Of a stretch of DNA of 43,019 nt, positions 23,061-31,125 are shown piece after piece. This DNA comes from Alphaproteobacteria bacterium (GTDB taxonomy: Bacteria > Pseudomonadota > Alphaproteobacteria > Caulobacterales > Parvularculaceae). Every line of letters starts with the position of its first letter. Positions within the stretch are counted from its first letter, which is position 1. The stretch is taken from positions 1 through 43,019 of the forward strand of contig JAUHYK010000035.1 of NCBI GenBank assembly GCA_030426465.1, given 5' to 3'. The position numbers and the translations under genes are program-made. The notes beneath the pieces were generated by a model. It made no database searches, was not told the DNA's origin, and saw only the letters and a program-made list of their open reading frames with translations.

Positions 23061-23500
23061 AGTTTCCATTACGGTCGATTCTTCTGACATTGGCGCTTGT
23101 CGCCGTCTCCGGCGCCGGCGGCGCCTGGATCGGCGTCACACTTCTTCAACCAGCCCGTCAGGACCACCAGACTTTTCATGACCGCCTATTCGCGGAACTG
23201 CATTTGTCTAAAGAGCAAGAAGCGATGATGCACGCTCTTGAAGAGAGACATGCCGCTGAAATCGCACTCTACCAAGATCGCGTAGCTGCAGCCAATCGAA
23301 TTCTGGCCAGCATAGTCGAGCAAGAAGGTTCCTATGACGAGCCCGTCGACGACGCCATCGTCAACGTACATTCGGCTATGTTGGATCTTCAAAAAGCGAC
23401 GATCCGCCACCTGTATGAAATGCGTGAAATTCTAACTCCGGAACAACAACTTATTTTTGACCGCCATGTTGAAGAAACGTTCAAACAGATCGCTCCATGA
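23057..23500 (+). CDS. CnrX-like periplasmic heavy-metal sensor
   Basis: This 148-aa protein has the same length as CnrX. An N-terminal TM anchor (residues 7-30) is followed by a four-helix periplasmic hook domain. Putative metal ligands are readable: H37-x3-H41 (DHQTFHDRL) and H118-x3-M122 in LQKATIRHLYEMR. These correspond to the His-x3-His and His-x3-Met pairs of CnrX that bind Ni/Co, although my alignment is by eye. EILTPEQQLIFDRHVEE fits the LTxxQ C-terminal helix. Start and stop overlap both neighbours (ATGA upstream; about 35 bp with the sigma gene). It is predicted to sense metal in the periplasm and relieve inhibition by the upstream membrane protein. Confidence 0.82.
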   Translation: MKFPLRSILLTLALVAVSGAGGAWIGVTLLQPARQDHQTFHDRLFAELHLSKEQEAMMHALEERHAAEIALYQDRVAAANRILASIVEQEGSYDEPVDDAIVNVHSAMLDLQKATIRHLYEMREILTPEQQLIFDRHVEETFKQIAP

Positions 23501-24068
23501 AACGTTAGAAGCATCTGACGCCGAACTCATGAGTGACATAGCCGCCGGCGACCACGCGGCCTTTGCTGAAATCATGTCGCGATATAAAACGCCGCTTTAT
23601 CGCTTTATCCTTCGTTATGTGGGCGCAACGGCCGACGCTGAGGATATTCTCCAGGAAACGCTGACCAAGGTTTTTTCCAGGGCTTCAACATATGACCCTG
23701 CGTGGAAGGCGTCCGTATGGATATATCGAATAGCCCTGAATAAGTGCCGCGACCATGGACGCAAACAGAAGCTGCGGAAATACGTCTCATGGGACTTCGG
23801 GCGCAATGGAAGCGCCGAGCTTCCTGAAGTCCAAGATCTGGGGCCTGATGTCGAACATATTGTCGCCTATCGGCAACAATACGACCGGCTGGCGCAGGCC
23901 ATTGAAAGTCTTCCCCATAACTTGCGCAGCGCGCTTGTTCTGAATGCGATTGAAGACCGCCCGCAACTCGAATGCGCGGAAATACTCGGCGTGTCGCGCA
24001 AAAGCGTGGAGATGCTCGTCTACAGGGCCCGGAAAAAATTGCGCGAGCATATGGAATTGACTGAATAG
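23466..24068 (+). CDS. ECF-type RNA polymerase sigma factor, CnrH-like position
   Basis: This is a 200-aa sigma-70 family protein. Region 2 covers about residues 25-95 (AGDHAAFAEIMSRYKTPLYRFILRYVG, ADAEDILQETLTKVF, WIYRIALNKCRDHGRKQK), and region 4 about 140-195 (IESLPHNLRSALVLNAIEDRPQLECAEILGVS, SVEMLVYRARKKLREHM). There is no Cys-rich tail, unlike the other sigma gene at 31126-31758. The ATG at 23466 overlaps the sensor gene by 35 bp; an alternative ATG at 23529 lies after the sensor stop, and neither has a strong ribosome-binding site. With the two upstream genes it forms an anti-sigma/sensor/sigma module. Targets are unknown; the RND system at 1-4284 is one candidate. Confidence 0.88.
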   Translation: MLKKRSNRSLHETLEASDAELMSDIAAGDHAAFAEIMSRYKTPLYRFILRYVGATADAEDILQETLTKVFSRASTYDPAWKASVWIYRIALNKCRDHGRKQKLRKYVSWDFGRNGSAELPEVQDLGPDVEHIVAYRQQYDRLAQAIESLPHNLRSALVLNAIEDRPQLECAEILGVSRKSVEMLVYRARKKLREHMELTE

Positions 24069-24122
24069 CGGTGCTTGCGCCGGCTAGCGCGATTCATACG
24101 CCAGACATAAATTGTGTTGTTG

Positions 24123-25013
24123 TCATTTCAGCATCGTGCGAACGCCGTTTGCAATCAGCTTTCCAAGTTCGATTTCGTTGCTTTCGTGCTCGATTGTATT
24201 GCATGTGATGACGCGCCCCGCGCCTGCGGTACGCAATTCCTGATAAGCATTGTCGGCGAAGACCGCATGCACGCCGATACAAACCGGCGGCGGAAGACCG
24301 GCGTTCTTCAACAGCCCGACCGTCTCCATCATCGTGCGCGCCGTCGAGATAATATCGTCGACCAGCACCGGGGTCCGGCCGCCCCATTCTTCCACCTGCG
24401 GCGCAGAAATCTCGACATCCCGGTCGCCCTTGCGAACTTTTTCGAGGACGGCGAAAGGCGCGCCCGCATCTTTTGCAACGGCGGCGACCCATTGTTCGCT
24501 TTCACTGTCCGGCCCGACAAGCACGGGATTATCGACGTTATCGCGAATCCACCCGGAAATCGCCGGCGCGGCGTGCTGAACGACCGAAGGGATCGCATAG
24601 ATCTCAGAAAGAGACGTGCGCCGGTGCAGGTGCGGATCGACGGTGACCAGCCAGTCGACCCAGGGATTGAGCGCCGCCGCAAAATGCGTCGATGTCACCG
24701 CCTCGCCGGATTGAAAGCGGCGATCCTGTCGCATGTAGGCCAGATAAGGCGCAACCAGTCCTACGCCGCTGGCGCCCAATTCCCGCGCAGCGCCTGCAGC
24801 AAATATCAGCGGCAGAAATTTTTGATCCGGCCGGTCAAGCGTACAAACAAGAATAATCCGCCTACGTCCAACAGGCGTTTCCAGGCGTACATAGGATTCT
24901 CCGTCAGGGAAACGCCGTACAAGGAGAGAACCGACAGCGATGTTCAGCTCCGCCGCAAGCGCGCGCGCCATGGCTTCATTGCCCGGCATGGGGATGATGA
25001 TAACGTCACTCAT
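24123..25013 (-). CDS. Ribose-phosphate pyrophosphokinase (PRPP synthase), class III-like
   Basis: This is a 296-aa enzyme predicted to make PRPP from ribose 5-phosphate and ATP. Motifs in order are an N-terminal RRFPDGESYVRLETPV, the flexible loop AYMRQDRRFQSGEAVTS, VTVDPHLH (in place of the class I VDLHxxQIQGFF), and the PRPP-binding loop VLVDDIISTARTM. The DPHLH form and the short length are like archaeal and class III-type enzymes rather than the housekeeping bacterial Prs (about 310 aa). It overlaps the AMP phosphorylase-like gene by ATGA and ends a six-gene minus-strand run. It is probably an accessory copy that acts with the neighbouring phosphorylase in nucleotide turnover. Confidence 0.88.
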   Translation of the reverse strand: MSDVIIIPMPGNEAMARALAAELNIAVGSLLVRRFPDGESYVRLETPVGRRRIILVCTLDRPDQKFLPLIFAAGAARELGASGVGLVAPYLAYMRQDRRFQSGEAVTSTHFAAALNPWVDWLVTVDPHLHRRTSLSEIYAIPSVVQHAAPAISGWIRDNVDNPVLVGPDSESEQWVAAVAKDAGAPFAVLEKVRKGDRDVEISAPQVEEWGGRTPVLVDDIISTARTMMETVGLLKNAGLPPPVCIGVHAVFADNAYQELRTAGAGRVITCNTIEHESNEIELGKLIANGVRTMLK

Positions 25014-26527
25014 TTTGCGGGCTCGATATCAATGATCGGCGGGTGGCTTTCGATAAAGTCGCGAGCGTATTCGAGCTCTCCGCTCGTTTCCGCGTGAAGC
25101 GTGAAAAGGGGCGATCCTTTCTCGACGAGATCGTCCAATCGCACATGCATCTCAAGCCCCGCCGCTTTGGCGCCGGGCGCACCTGCGAGCTTTGCGGCTT
25201 TGGCAAGGCGCCGATTATCAACGCTGGTGACCCGGCCGGAAGAATGGGCCGCTAAGGGCCATTGCTGGCGCGCAATCGGCGGCGTGCGCATACCGCCTTG
25301 CGCCTCGCATATCGCCTGGAACTTTGACAAGGCGCGGCCGTCGGCGAGCGTCTTCTCGGCGAGATCCTCGCCGCCGCCCGATGCTGCAGCCCCGCCTAGT
25401 TCAAGCAATACGCCCGCGAGCGTCACGGCCCGTGCTTTCAGATCGAGCGGCGCCTGCTGTGCGCCCTCCAGCACCGCCAAAACATCGCGCGCTTCAAGCG
25501 CCGGCCCGACGCCCCTCCCCACGGGTTGGCGGCCATCGGTGCGAATGGCGCGGGCCTCGATGCCGAACGCCTTTGCCGTGCGCAGGAGATGTTCCGAAAG
25601 TGAATCGGCATCCGAAGAACTGCGCACTTTCGCCGTAGGTCCGACGGGCAGATCAAGCACAAGATGCGTGGCCCCCGCCGCCGCTTTTTTGGACAACACA
25701 GAAGCTACTAACTGCCCTTCGCTGTCGATGTCGAGGGCGCGCTCCACTCTGATCAGCGTGTCGTCAGCAGGGCTGAGCGATACAGCCCCGCCCCACACCA
25801 CGCAGCCGCCTTCCCGTTCGACGACCCGCCGCATCGCCGCGAGATTGAGATCGACAGGCGCCAGTGTTTCCATGGCGTCGGCCGTGCCTGCCGGCGATGT
25901 GATCGCCCGCGACGAGGTTTTCGGCATGGTCAGGCCGCAGGCGGCGACGATTGCGACGATAATTGGCGTCGTTCGATTGCCGGGAAGACCGCCTACGCAA
26001 TGTTTGTCGACAATCGGCGTTGCGCTCCATGTAAGGCGCTCGCCCGCGTCGACCATCGCCCGCGTAAGGCCGACAATTTCCTGCTCGCTCAAGCCGCGCG
26101 CGGCGCAGGCTGTAATGAAGGAAGACAAGTGAATATCCGAGTACCGGCCCTGAACAATGTCCCGCATGATCTCCGCAAGCTCATCATCCGCAAGCGCCTG
26201 CCCATAGACCTTCCCGCGAACGCGACTGAGGGAGTCGAGCGCCCGGGCGTGCGCCACGGTGATCTTATCCCCTTCGGAAACGCCAAGACGCCGCCATGCC
26301 GATTCAGAAAAGCCTGCCTCTCCCGGCGAGAGTATGTCACTGACGATCGTGTTTAACGTCGCAATGATTGATTTTTTATCCGTTGTAACGCGAATACGCG
26401 CATGACCGGAAAACCCTTCGGCTCTGCAAACATGGCAATCGCTGCGCATATAGATGACTGCCTCATCATGCGTATCGATGCCTAAACGCTTTGCTCTTAA
26501 GGCATGACTTTTTGTTGTTGGCGCCAT
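25010..26527 (-). CDS. AMP phosphorylase / thymidine phosphorylase family protein
   Basis: This is a 505-aa phosphorylase. I chose the ATG at 26527, which follows GGAAAGAG; a GTG at 26563 would add 12 residues and overlap the upstream gene. The N-terminal about 90 residues form an extra domain seen in AMP phosphorylases and absent from DeoA (about 440 aa). The core has DDELAEIMRDIVQGRYSDI, VDKHCVGGLPGNRTTPI and TSSRAITSPAGTADAME; the last motif is AMP phosphorylase-like rather than the GRGLGHTGGTLDKLE of thymidine phosphorylase. The expected reaction is NMP + Pi giving base and ribose 1,5-bisphosphate. It lies between a beta-CASP hydrolase gene and a PRPP synthase gene. The activity is inferred from motifs. 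Confidence 0.85.
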   Translation of the reverse strand: MAPTTKSHALRAKRLGIDTHDEAVIYMRSDCHVCRAEGFSGHARIRVTTDKKSIIATLNTIVSDILSPGEAGFSESAWRRLGVSEGDKITVAHARALDSLSRVRGKVYGQALADDELAEIMRDIVQGRYSDIHLSSFITACAARGLSEQEIVGLTRAMVDAGERLTWSATPIVDKHCVGGLPGNRTTPIIVAIVAACGLTMPKTSSRAITSPAGTADAMETLAPVDLNLAAMRRVVEREGGCVVWGGAVSLSPADDTLIRVERALDIDSEGQLVASVLSKKAAAGATHLVLDLPVGPTAKVRSSSDADSLSEHLLRTAKAFGIEARAIRTDGRQPVGRGVGPALEARDVLAVLEGAQQAPLDLKARAVTLAGVLLELGGAAASGGGEDLAEKTLADGRALSKFQAICEAQGGMRTPPIARQQWPLAAHSSGRVTSVDNRRLAKAAKLAGAPGAKAAGLEMHVRLDDLVEKGSPLFTLHAETSGELEYARDFIESHPPIIDIEPAK

Positions 26528-26546
26528 CACTCTTTCCGGTCTGTCC

Positions 26547-27911
26547 TTAAACCAACTCGACACTATCCTGATAAGAGGGTGTGCTGGACGGCCACTTCAA
26601 CTCTTTCATGATGCGCTGTCGAAGCGCTTCCGACGCGTCTGGCTCGCCATGGGTGACAAACGTCATCGTCGGCGCCCGTTCCACATTGCCCAGCCAGGAA
26701 AGAATTTCATCGGTATCTGCATGAGCGGAGAGCATATGAAGGTTTGTTACTTCGGCGTGAACTGGAAAATAGTCTCCATGAATCTTCACGCCCTTGACGC
26801 CCTTGGTGAGCGCGTCGCCGCGCGTCCCGGCTGCCTGAAACCCCGTAAACAGCACAGTATTTCGTTCGTCGGTAACGTAATGCTTGAGGTGATGGAGAAT
26901 GCGCCCGCCCGTCGCCATGCCGCTGGCGGAAATGATGATCTTCGGCATCGGATTGGCGTCCAGCGCTTTTGAATCATCGACGCTGCGCGTATATGTAGCG
27001 ACGCCGCAGGAAGTTCCGCATTGCGCCGCCGTCAGCCTGTGATCCTCCAGATAGCGGCAGAAGATCTCGCTCGCATCGATCGCCATGGGACTATCGAGAA
27101 ATACCGGAAGGTCGGGAATTCGCTCTGCCTTCTTCAATCTGTCCAGATGAAACATCAGCGATTGGGAGCGGCCGACAGCGAACGCCGGAACGAGAACCGT
27201 TCCCCCGCGCTCCGCAGTCCGATTGACAATGTCCGCGATCAGATCCTCCGCATCTTGCTGTTCATGACGCCGGTTTCCATAAGTCGACTCAACGACAAGA
27301 TAATCTGCTTCGTGGACAACCGCCGGATCGAGCATCGTGGCGCTGTTCGGCCTGCCAAGATCTCCGGAGAATACGATTTTCTTTCCCGCGATGTTGAGTT
27401 CGATGATCGCGGCGCCGAGAATATGACCCGCGTGCAAAAACCGAATCGCCACATCGTCCGAAATGCTAATAGTGCGATCGAATACGGCGGGCTTGAAATG
27501 CGTTAGCGCATCCTCTGCATCTTGCTGTGTGTAAAGCGGTTTTGCCGGCTTGTGTTTTGAATAGCCGTGCCGGTTTGCGAATTCAGCGTCGCGCTCCTGC
27601 AAATGACCGCTGTCCGGCAACAGAATGCCGCACAGATCGCATGTCGGCGCAGTTGCATGCACCGGTCCTTTGAAACCGTTCTTAACAAGGAGCGGTATAT
27701 AACCGGAATGGTCGAGATGGGCGTGCGTCAGGAATACGGCGTCAATTTCCGCCGGCCTCACCGGAAGCGGGGCCCAGTTGCGCTGGCGTAATTGCTTTTG
27801 TCCCTGGAAAAGTCCCGAGTCGATCAGATATTTCTGGCCGGCGAATTCCAGCAGATATTTCGATCCTGTGACTGTCCCGACGGCGCCGAGAAATGTAAGT
27901 CGTGCATTCAT
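26547..27911 (-). CDS. MBL-fold beta-CASP RNA-processing hydrolase (YSH1/CPSF-like)
   Basis: This is a 454-aa metallo-beta-lactamase-fold protein. The start is the ATG at 27911; a TTG two codons earlier is less likely. The Zn-binding motif HAHLDHSG is at residues 63-70, GHILGAAI carries the next His, and GDLGRP the Asp. The beta-CASP insert and C-terminal RMMBL-type segment (SAHADTDEILSWL, TFVTHGEPDASEALRQRI) identify the RNA-metabolising branch rather than beta-lactamases or glyoxalases. The expected activity is exo- or endoribonuclease on RNA. It is 19 bp upstream of the AMP phosphorylase-like gene, suggesting RNA breakdown coupled to NMP phosphorolysis. The cited frame fits family length (about 450 aa). 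Confidence 0.9.
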   Translation of the reverse strand: MNARLTFLGAVGTVTGSKYLLEFAGQKYLIDSGLFQGQKQLRQRNWAPLPVRPAEIDAVFLTHAHLDHSGYIPLLVKNGFKGPVHATAPTCDLCGILLPDSGHLQERDAEFANRHGYSKHKPAKPLYTQQDAEDALTHFKPAVFDRTISISDDVAIRFLHAGHILGAAIIELNIAGKKIVFSGDLGRPNSATMLDPAVVHEADYLVVESTYGNRRHEQQDAEDLIADIVNRTAERGGTVLVPAFAVGRSQSLMFHLDRLKKAERIPDLPVFLDSPMAIDASEIFCRYLEDHRLTAAQCGTSCGVATYTRSVDDSKALDANPMPKIIISASGMATGGRILHHLKHYVTDERNTVLFTGFQAAGTRGDALTKGVKGVKIHGDYFPVHAEVTNLHMLSAHADTDEILSWLGNVERAPTMTFVTHGEPDASEALRQRIMKELKWPSSTPSYQDSVELV

Positions 27912-27957
27912 CAGCAATAACCTAACTTTGTTTTAGCGTTCACAAGTTTGTCCTTAC

Positions 27958-28620
27958 TTACTTCACGGAGACACTAGAAGATCGGATTCTGGGAAAGAAC
28001 CTTGGCGTGTCGGCTGCATATTGCCGGTACGCCTCGCCGAATTCGGCCTCCACATCTCGTTCCTCCTTTAGCGCCAGGCGCCAGTACATGAAGACGAGGA
28101 TCGGAAACATGATCAGCGTCACCAGAGTCGGCCACTGGAAAAGAAACCCGATCATGATGAGAACGAATCCCACATATTGCGGGTGACGCATCCGCGCATA
28201 AGGACCTGTAGTCGCAAGCGTTTTGCTCCTTTGCGCGCGATATAGGATCGGCCACGCCGCCGACAGCAGCCAAAAGCCGCCTATGATGAATGCGAAGCTC
28301 AAAAGGTGGAACGGTCCGCAATGCGGATTGGCGCGCCACCCGAAAATCATCTCAAGAAGATGTCCAGAATCATGGGCGAGCCAGTCGACGTCCGGAAAAC
28401 GGGTCTGCAGCCAGCCTGAAAGCAGGAATATCGTCAACGGAAACCCGTACATTTCGGCGAAATACGCAACAATGAATGCGCTGAAGGCGCCGAAAGAGCG
28501 CCAATCCCGCGCCGAGAGCGGTTTCGCGAAACTGAAGGCGAAAAGGATGAATATGGCTGAATTGACAAAAACCAGCAGCCACAGTCCGTAGCTCGCCGCA
28601 TGTGATTCTTCGCCTGTCAT
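27958..28620 (-). CDS. ICMT/PEMT-like membrane methyltransferase family protein (3 of 3)
   Basis: This 220-aa membrane protein has about six helices and the same C-terminal core as the two proteins at 4695-5752: LATTGPYARMRHPQYVGF (RHPQY at 145-149) and KEERDVEAEFGEAYRQYAADTPRFFP. Its longer N-terminal part has a SARDWRSFGAFSAFIVAYFAEMYGFPLTI segment that distinguishes it from the other two copies. It overlaps the DUF2933 gene by ATGA and sits directly downstream of the copper ATPase. The substrate is unknown. Its recurrence in two separately regulated metal operons of one window argues for a role in metal or envelope stress, as inference. Confidence 0.85.
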   Translation of the reverse strand: MTGEESHAASYGLWLLVFVNSAIFILFAFSFAKPLSARDWRSFGAFSAFIVAYFAEMYGFPLTIFLLSGWLQTRFPDVDWLAHDSGHLLEMIFGWRANPHCGPFHLLSFAFIIGGFWLLSAAWPILYRAQRSKTLATTGPYARMRHPQYVGFVLIMIGFLFQWPTLVTLIMFPILVFMYWRLALKEERDVEAEFGEAYRQYAADTPRFFPRIRSSSVSVK

Positions 28621-28838
28621 TCTTTATCGCTCCCGTGGTCGCCATGCCGCCCATGTCCGCCGTGCATAAACAGGTGGACGCCGATACATGCAGCAAGCAA
28701 TCCGATCAAAAGCGCGTCGCCGGTAAAGACATGCATTCGATGTTCATAGACCAGGAGCACACCGGCAATGGCTGCGAAAATGGCGAACGCTATCCATACG
28801 CGCGATCGTTTGGGATGATTTCCGCTTTCGTCAGTCAT
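28617..28838 (-). CDS. DUF2933-family small membrane protein
   Basis: This is a 73-aa protein with two short hydrophobic segments (VWIAFAIFAAIAGVLLVYEHRMHV and ALLIGLLAACIGVHLFMH) and a His-rich C-terminus (MHGGHGRHGDHGSDKE). The EHRMHVFTG linker and HLFMHGGHGxHG ending are the usual DUF2933 pattern. It lies 18 bp downstream of the CPH-type copper ATPase gene and overlaps the methyltransferase-like gene, so it is part of the ATPase operon. Metal binding by the His tail is likely; the actual role is unknown. Confidence 0.8.
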   Translation of the reverse strand: MTDESGNHPKRSRVWIAFAIFAAIAGVLLVYEHRMHVFTGDALLIGLLAACIGVHLFMHGGHGRHGDHGSDKE

Positions 28839-28856
28839 GACTTTCCACCCTGTTAA

Positions 28857-30923
28857 TTAGGAACCGGTCGCCAATTTCTTTAAACGGAGCAACTGCGCGT
28901 TCACGGCGCATATAATCGTGCTGGACGACATGAACACGGCGCCGACCGCCGGGCTTAAGACAATTCCCCATGGGAAGAAGGCGCCAGCGGCAGCCGGAAT
29001 AGCGACAGTATTATAACCGGTCGCCCAGAACAGGTTTTGTATCATTTTTCCATAGGTCGCCCGGGCAAGACCCAGGATCGCAACCACATCGAGAGGATTG
29101 CTTTTCACGAGAATGATGTCCGCCGTTTCAATCGCGACATCCGTCCCGGCCCCTATGGCAATACCGACATTGGCCTGGGCGAGCGCGGGAGCGTCGTTGA
29201 CGCCGTCTCCCGTCATGGCGACGATCAGACCGCGGGACTGAACTTCTTTCACCTTCGCCGCTTTTTGTTCGGGCAGAACCTCGGCGAGGACTTCGTCAAG
29301 GCCGATTTCGTCAGCCACCCATTTCGCGACCTGCGGATTGTCGCCTGTCAGCATGATGCAGCGAACGCCCATTTTCTGAAGCGCAGCGATGGCGGGCTTT
29401 GATTCCTCGCGGATAATGTCCGCAAGGGCGATCGCCCCGGCTAGGACGTTATCGATCAGAACAAAGATAACCGTCTTGCCCTGGCTCGAAAGCTTTTCGA
29501 TGCGCGCATCGTCAAGCGCAAAACCGTTGGCCCGTATATAGCCGGGGCTCACGGCTTTGACGGCGCGTCCTTTGACAACGCCTTCGGCCCCCTTGCCCGG
29601 AATCGCCCGGAAGTTTTCGACCTCCCACTTTTCCTTGGCGTCCTTGACGATGCCCTTGGCGATTGGATGCTCCGAATGCGCTTCAATGGAGGCCGCATAA
29701 GCGACGATCTCATCAGGCGAGAACCCGTCATTGAGAACAAGCGTATCGGTTATTCCGAATTCGCCGCGCGTCAGCGTGCCTGTCTTGTCGAAGATAATGG
29801 CGTCAATGTTGCGCGCTTCTTCAAAGGCTGTGCGATCACGAATGAGAAGGCCGTTGGTCGCCGCAATAGCCGTCGAGCGCGCAACGACAAGCGGCACAGC
29901 GAGCCCAAGCGCATGGGGACAAGCGATCACCATCACTGTCACCGCACGTTCCATGGCGAAGGCGAAGCCCTGGCCAGTCATGAGCGCCCAGCCCGCCGCC
30001 GTCAGGAATCCGCCCCCAAGAGCAATAAAAGTCAGCCATCGGGCTGCATAATTTGCGATGTCCTGCGTTCTCGATTTGCTCGCCTGCGCTTCTTCGACAA
30101 GGCGAATGACGCCCGAGAGGAACGAGTCTTCACCGGTCTTGGCGACCTCCACGGTGATCGAGCCTTCTCCATTAATCGAACCGCCGATGACCTGCGCGCC
30201 TTTCGTCTTCGAGACCGGTTTCGATTCGCCCGTAAGCATCGATTCGTTGACGGATGTCTCTCCTTTAACGATGACGCCGTCAGCCGGGATTTTCTCTCCC
30301 GGCTTGATGAGCAGGCGATCCCCTGATTTCAATTGAGAGAGCGGAACATCCGTGACCGACCCGTCTTCGCCTACAAGATGCGCCGTATCCGGCATCAGGC
30401 GCGCTAGCTTCTCAAGCGCCTTTCCCGCTCCCATCACGGACTTCATCTCGATCCAGTGACCGAAAAGCATGATCGCGATAAGAGTCGCCAGCTCCCAGAA
30501 AAATGTCTTTTCGGAGCCGGTAAAAACAACGACGAAGCTATAGGCGAACGCTGCCGTAATCGCGACGCCGATGAGAGTCATCATGCCGGGGTTTCGCCCT
30601 GAAACCTCCGACCACAACCCTTTCAGGAAGGGCCAGCCGCCGTAAAAATATACAATCGTCGAAAGCGCCGCGAGGACATATCCATCGCCCGGGAACGCCA
30701 ATGTTTCCCGCAGGCCCAGTGCGTTTTGGATCATTGGCGCAAGCGCCAGAATGGGGACGGTCAGCGCCAGCGTGACCCAGAACCGCCGGCGGAAATCCGC
30801 CACCATCTTCGCGTGATCATGCCCGGAACCGCCGTGAGCGTGCCCGCCATGCCCCTTATGCGCCGCGCCGGCCTTTTTTGTATGCTGCATGTGTGCGGCG
30901 TGTTCCGCCTGAGTGTGATCCAT
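28857..30923 (-). CDS. Copper-exporting P1B-type ATPase (CPH type, CopB-like)
   Basis: This is a 688-aa inner-membrane ATPase. The N-terminus (1-44) is His-rich ([17 protein letters not shown]) in place of CxxC metal-binding domains. Conserved sites are TGES (231-234), the membrane metal motif CPH (335-337), DKTGT (379-383), SEHP (417-420) and TGDGVND (571-577). CPH with a His-rich N-terminus, plus YNTVAIP and MSSSTI in the last helices, defines the P1B-3 group, associated with Cu(II)/Cu(I)/Ag export, as opposed to CPC-type CopA. An ECF-like promoter lies 138-165 bp upstream (31061-31088). Downstream genes DUF2933, ICMT-like, MBL, AMP phosphorylase and PRPP synthase follow with short gaps. 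Confidence 0.95.
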   Translation of the reverse strand: MDHTQAEHAAHMQHTKKAGAAHKGHGGHAHGGSGHDHAKMVADFRRRFWVTLALTVPILALAPMIQNALGLRETLAFPGDGYVLAALSTIVYFYGGWPFLKGLWSEVSGRNPGMMTLIGVAITAAFAYSFVVVFTGSEKTFFWELATLIAIMLFGHWIEMKSVMGAGKALEKLARLMPDTAHLVGEDGSVTDVPLSQLKSGDRLLIKPGEKIPADGVIVKGETSVNESMLTGESKPVSKTKGAQVIGGSINGEGSITVEVAKTGEDSFLSGVIRLVEEAQASKSRTQDIANYAARWLTFIALGGGFLTAAGWALMTGQGFAFAMERAVTVMVIACPHALGLAVPLVVARSTAIAATNGLLIRDRTAFEEARNIDAIIFDKTGTLTRGEFGITDTLVLNDGFSPDEIVAYAASIEAHSEHPIAKGIVKDAKEKWEVENFRAIPGKGAEGVVKGRAVKAVSPGYIRANGFALDDARIEKLSSQGKTVIFVLIDNVLAGAIALADIIREESKPAIAALQKMGVRCIMLTGDNPQVAKWVADEIGLDEVLAEVLPEQKAAKVKEVQSRGLIVAMTGDGVNDAPALAQANVGIAIGAGTDVAIETADIILVKSNPLDVVAILGLARATYGKMIQNLFWATGYNTVAIPAAAGAFFPWGIVLSPAVGAVFMSSSTIICAVNAQLLRLKKLATGS

Positions 30924-31060
30924 TCTCTATGCCCTTGCTGTAAGTCTTGTTCGTAAAGTCGTCATGTCGCTCAACCGCTTACAAGCCTCGTCCGCAGACA
31001 ATCTTGAGTTCGTCGCCGTCACGCCATTTTCCTTGCACGCTTGTCGGACCGATATTTTTA

Positions 31061-31088
31061 ATGACGTTCGCCGCCCTAATTCGTTACA
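31061..31088 (-). promoter_or_regulatory. ECF-type promoter TGTAAC-N16-CGTCAT upstream of the copper ATPase operon
   Basis: On the minus strand TGTAAC (31083-31088) is followed after exactly 16 bp by CGTCAT (31061-31066). An AAC-containing -35, a CGTC -10 and 16-bp spacing are the format of many ECF sigma promoters. A twin with the same spacing lies at 31895-31922, pointing the other way. Both sites extend to TGTAACG-N13-AACGTC. It lies in the 202-bp gap between the CorE-like sigma gene and the ATPase start, leaving a leader of about 130 nt. Confidence 0.65.
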
Positions 31089-31125
31089 GCTGCTGGCGAA
31101 AAATTTTTCCATCATCGCCAGATGC

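Noticed and set aside
25101-26132. 343-aa plus-strand frame
   Set aside because: Antisense to the AMP phosphorylase-like gene, with Ser/Ala/Arg-rich composition typical of a shadow frame.
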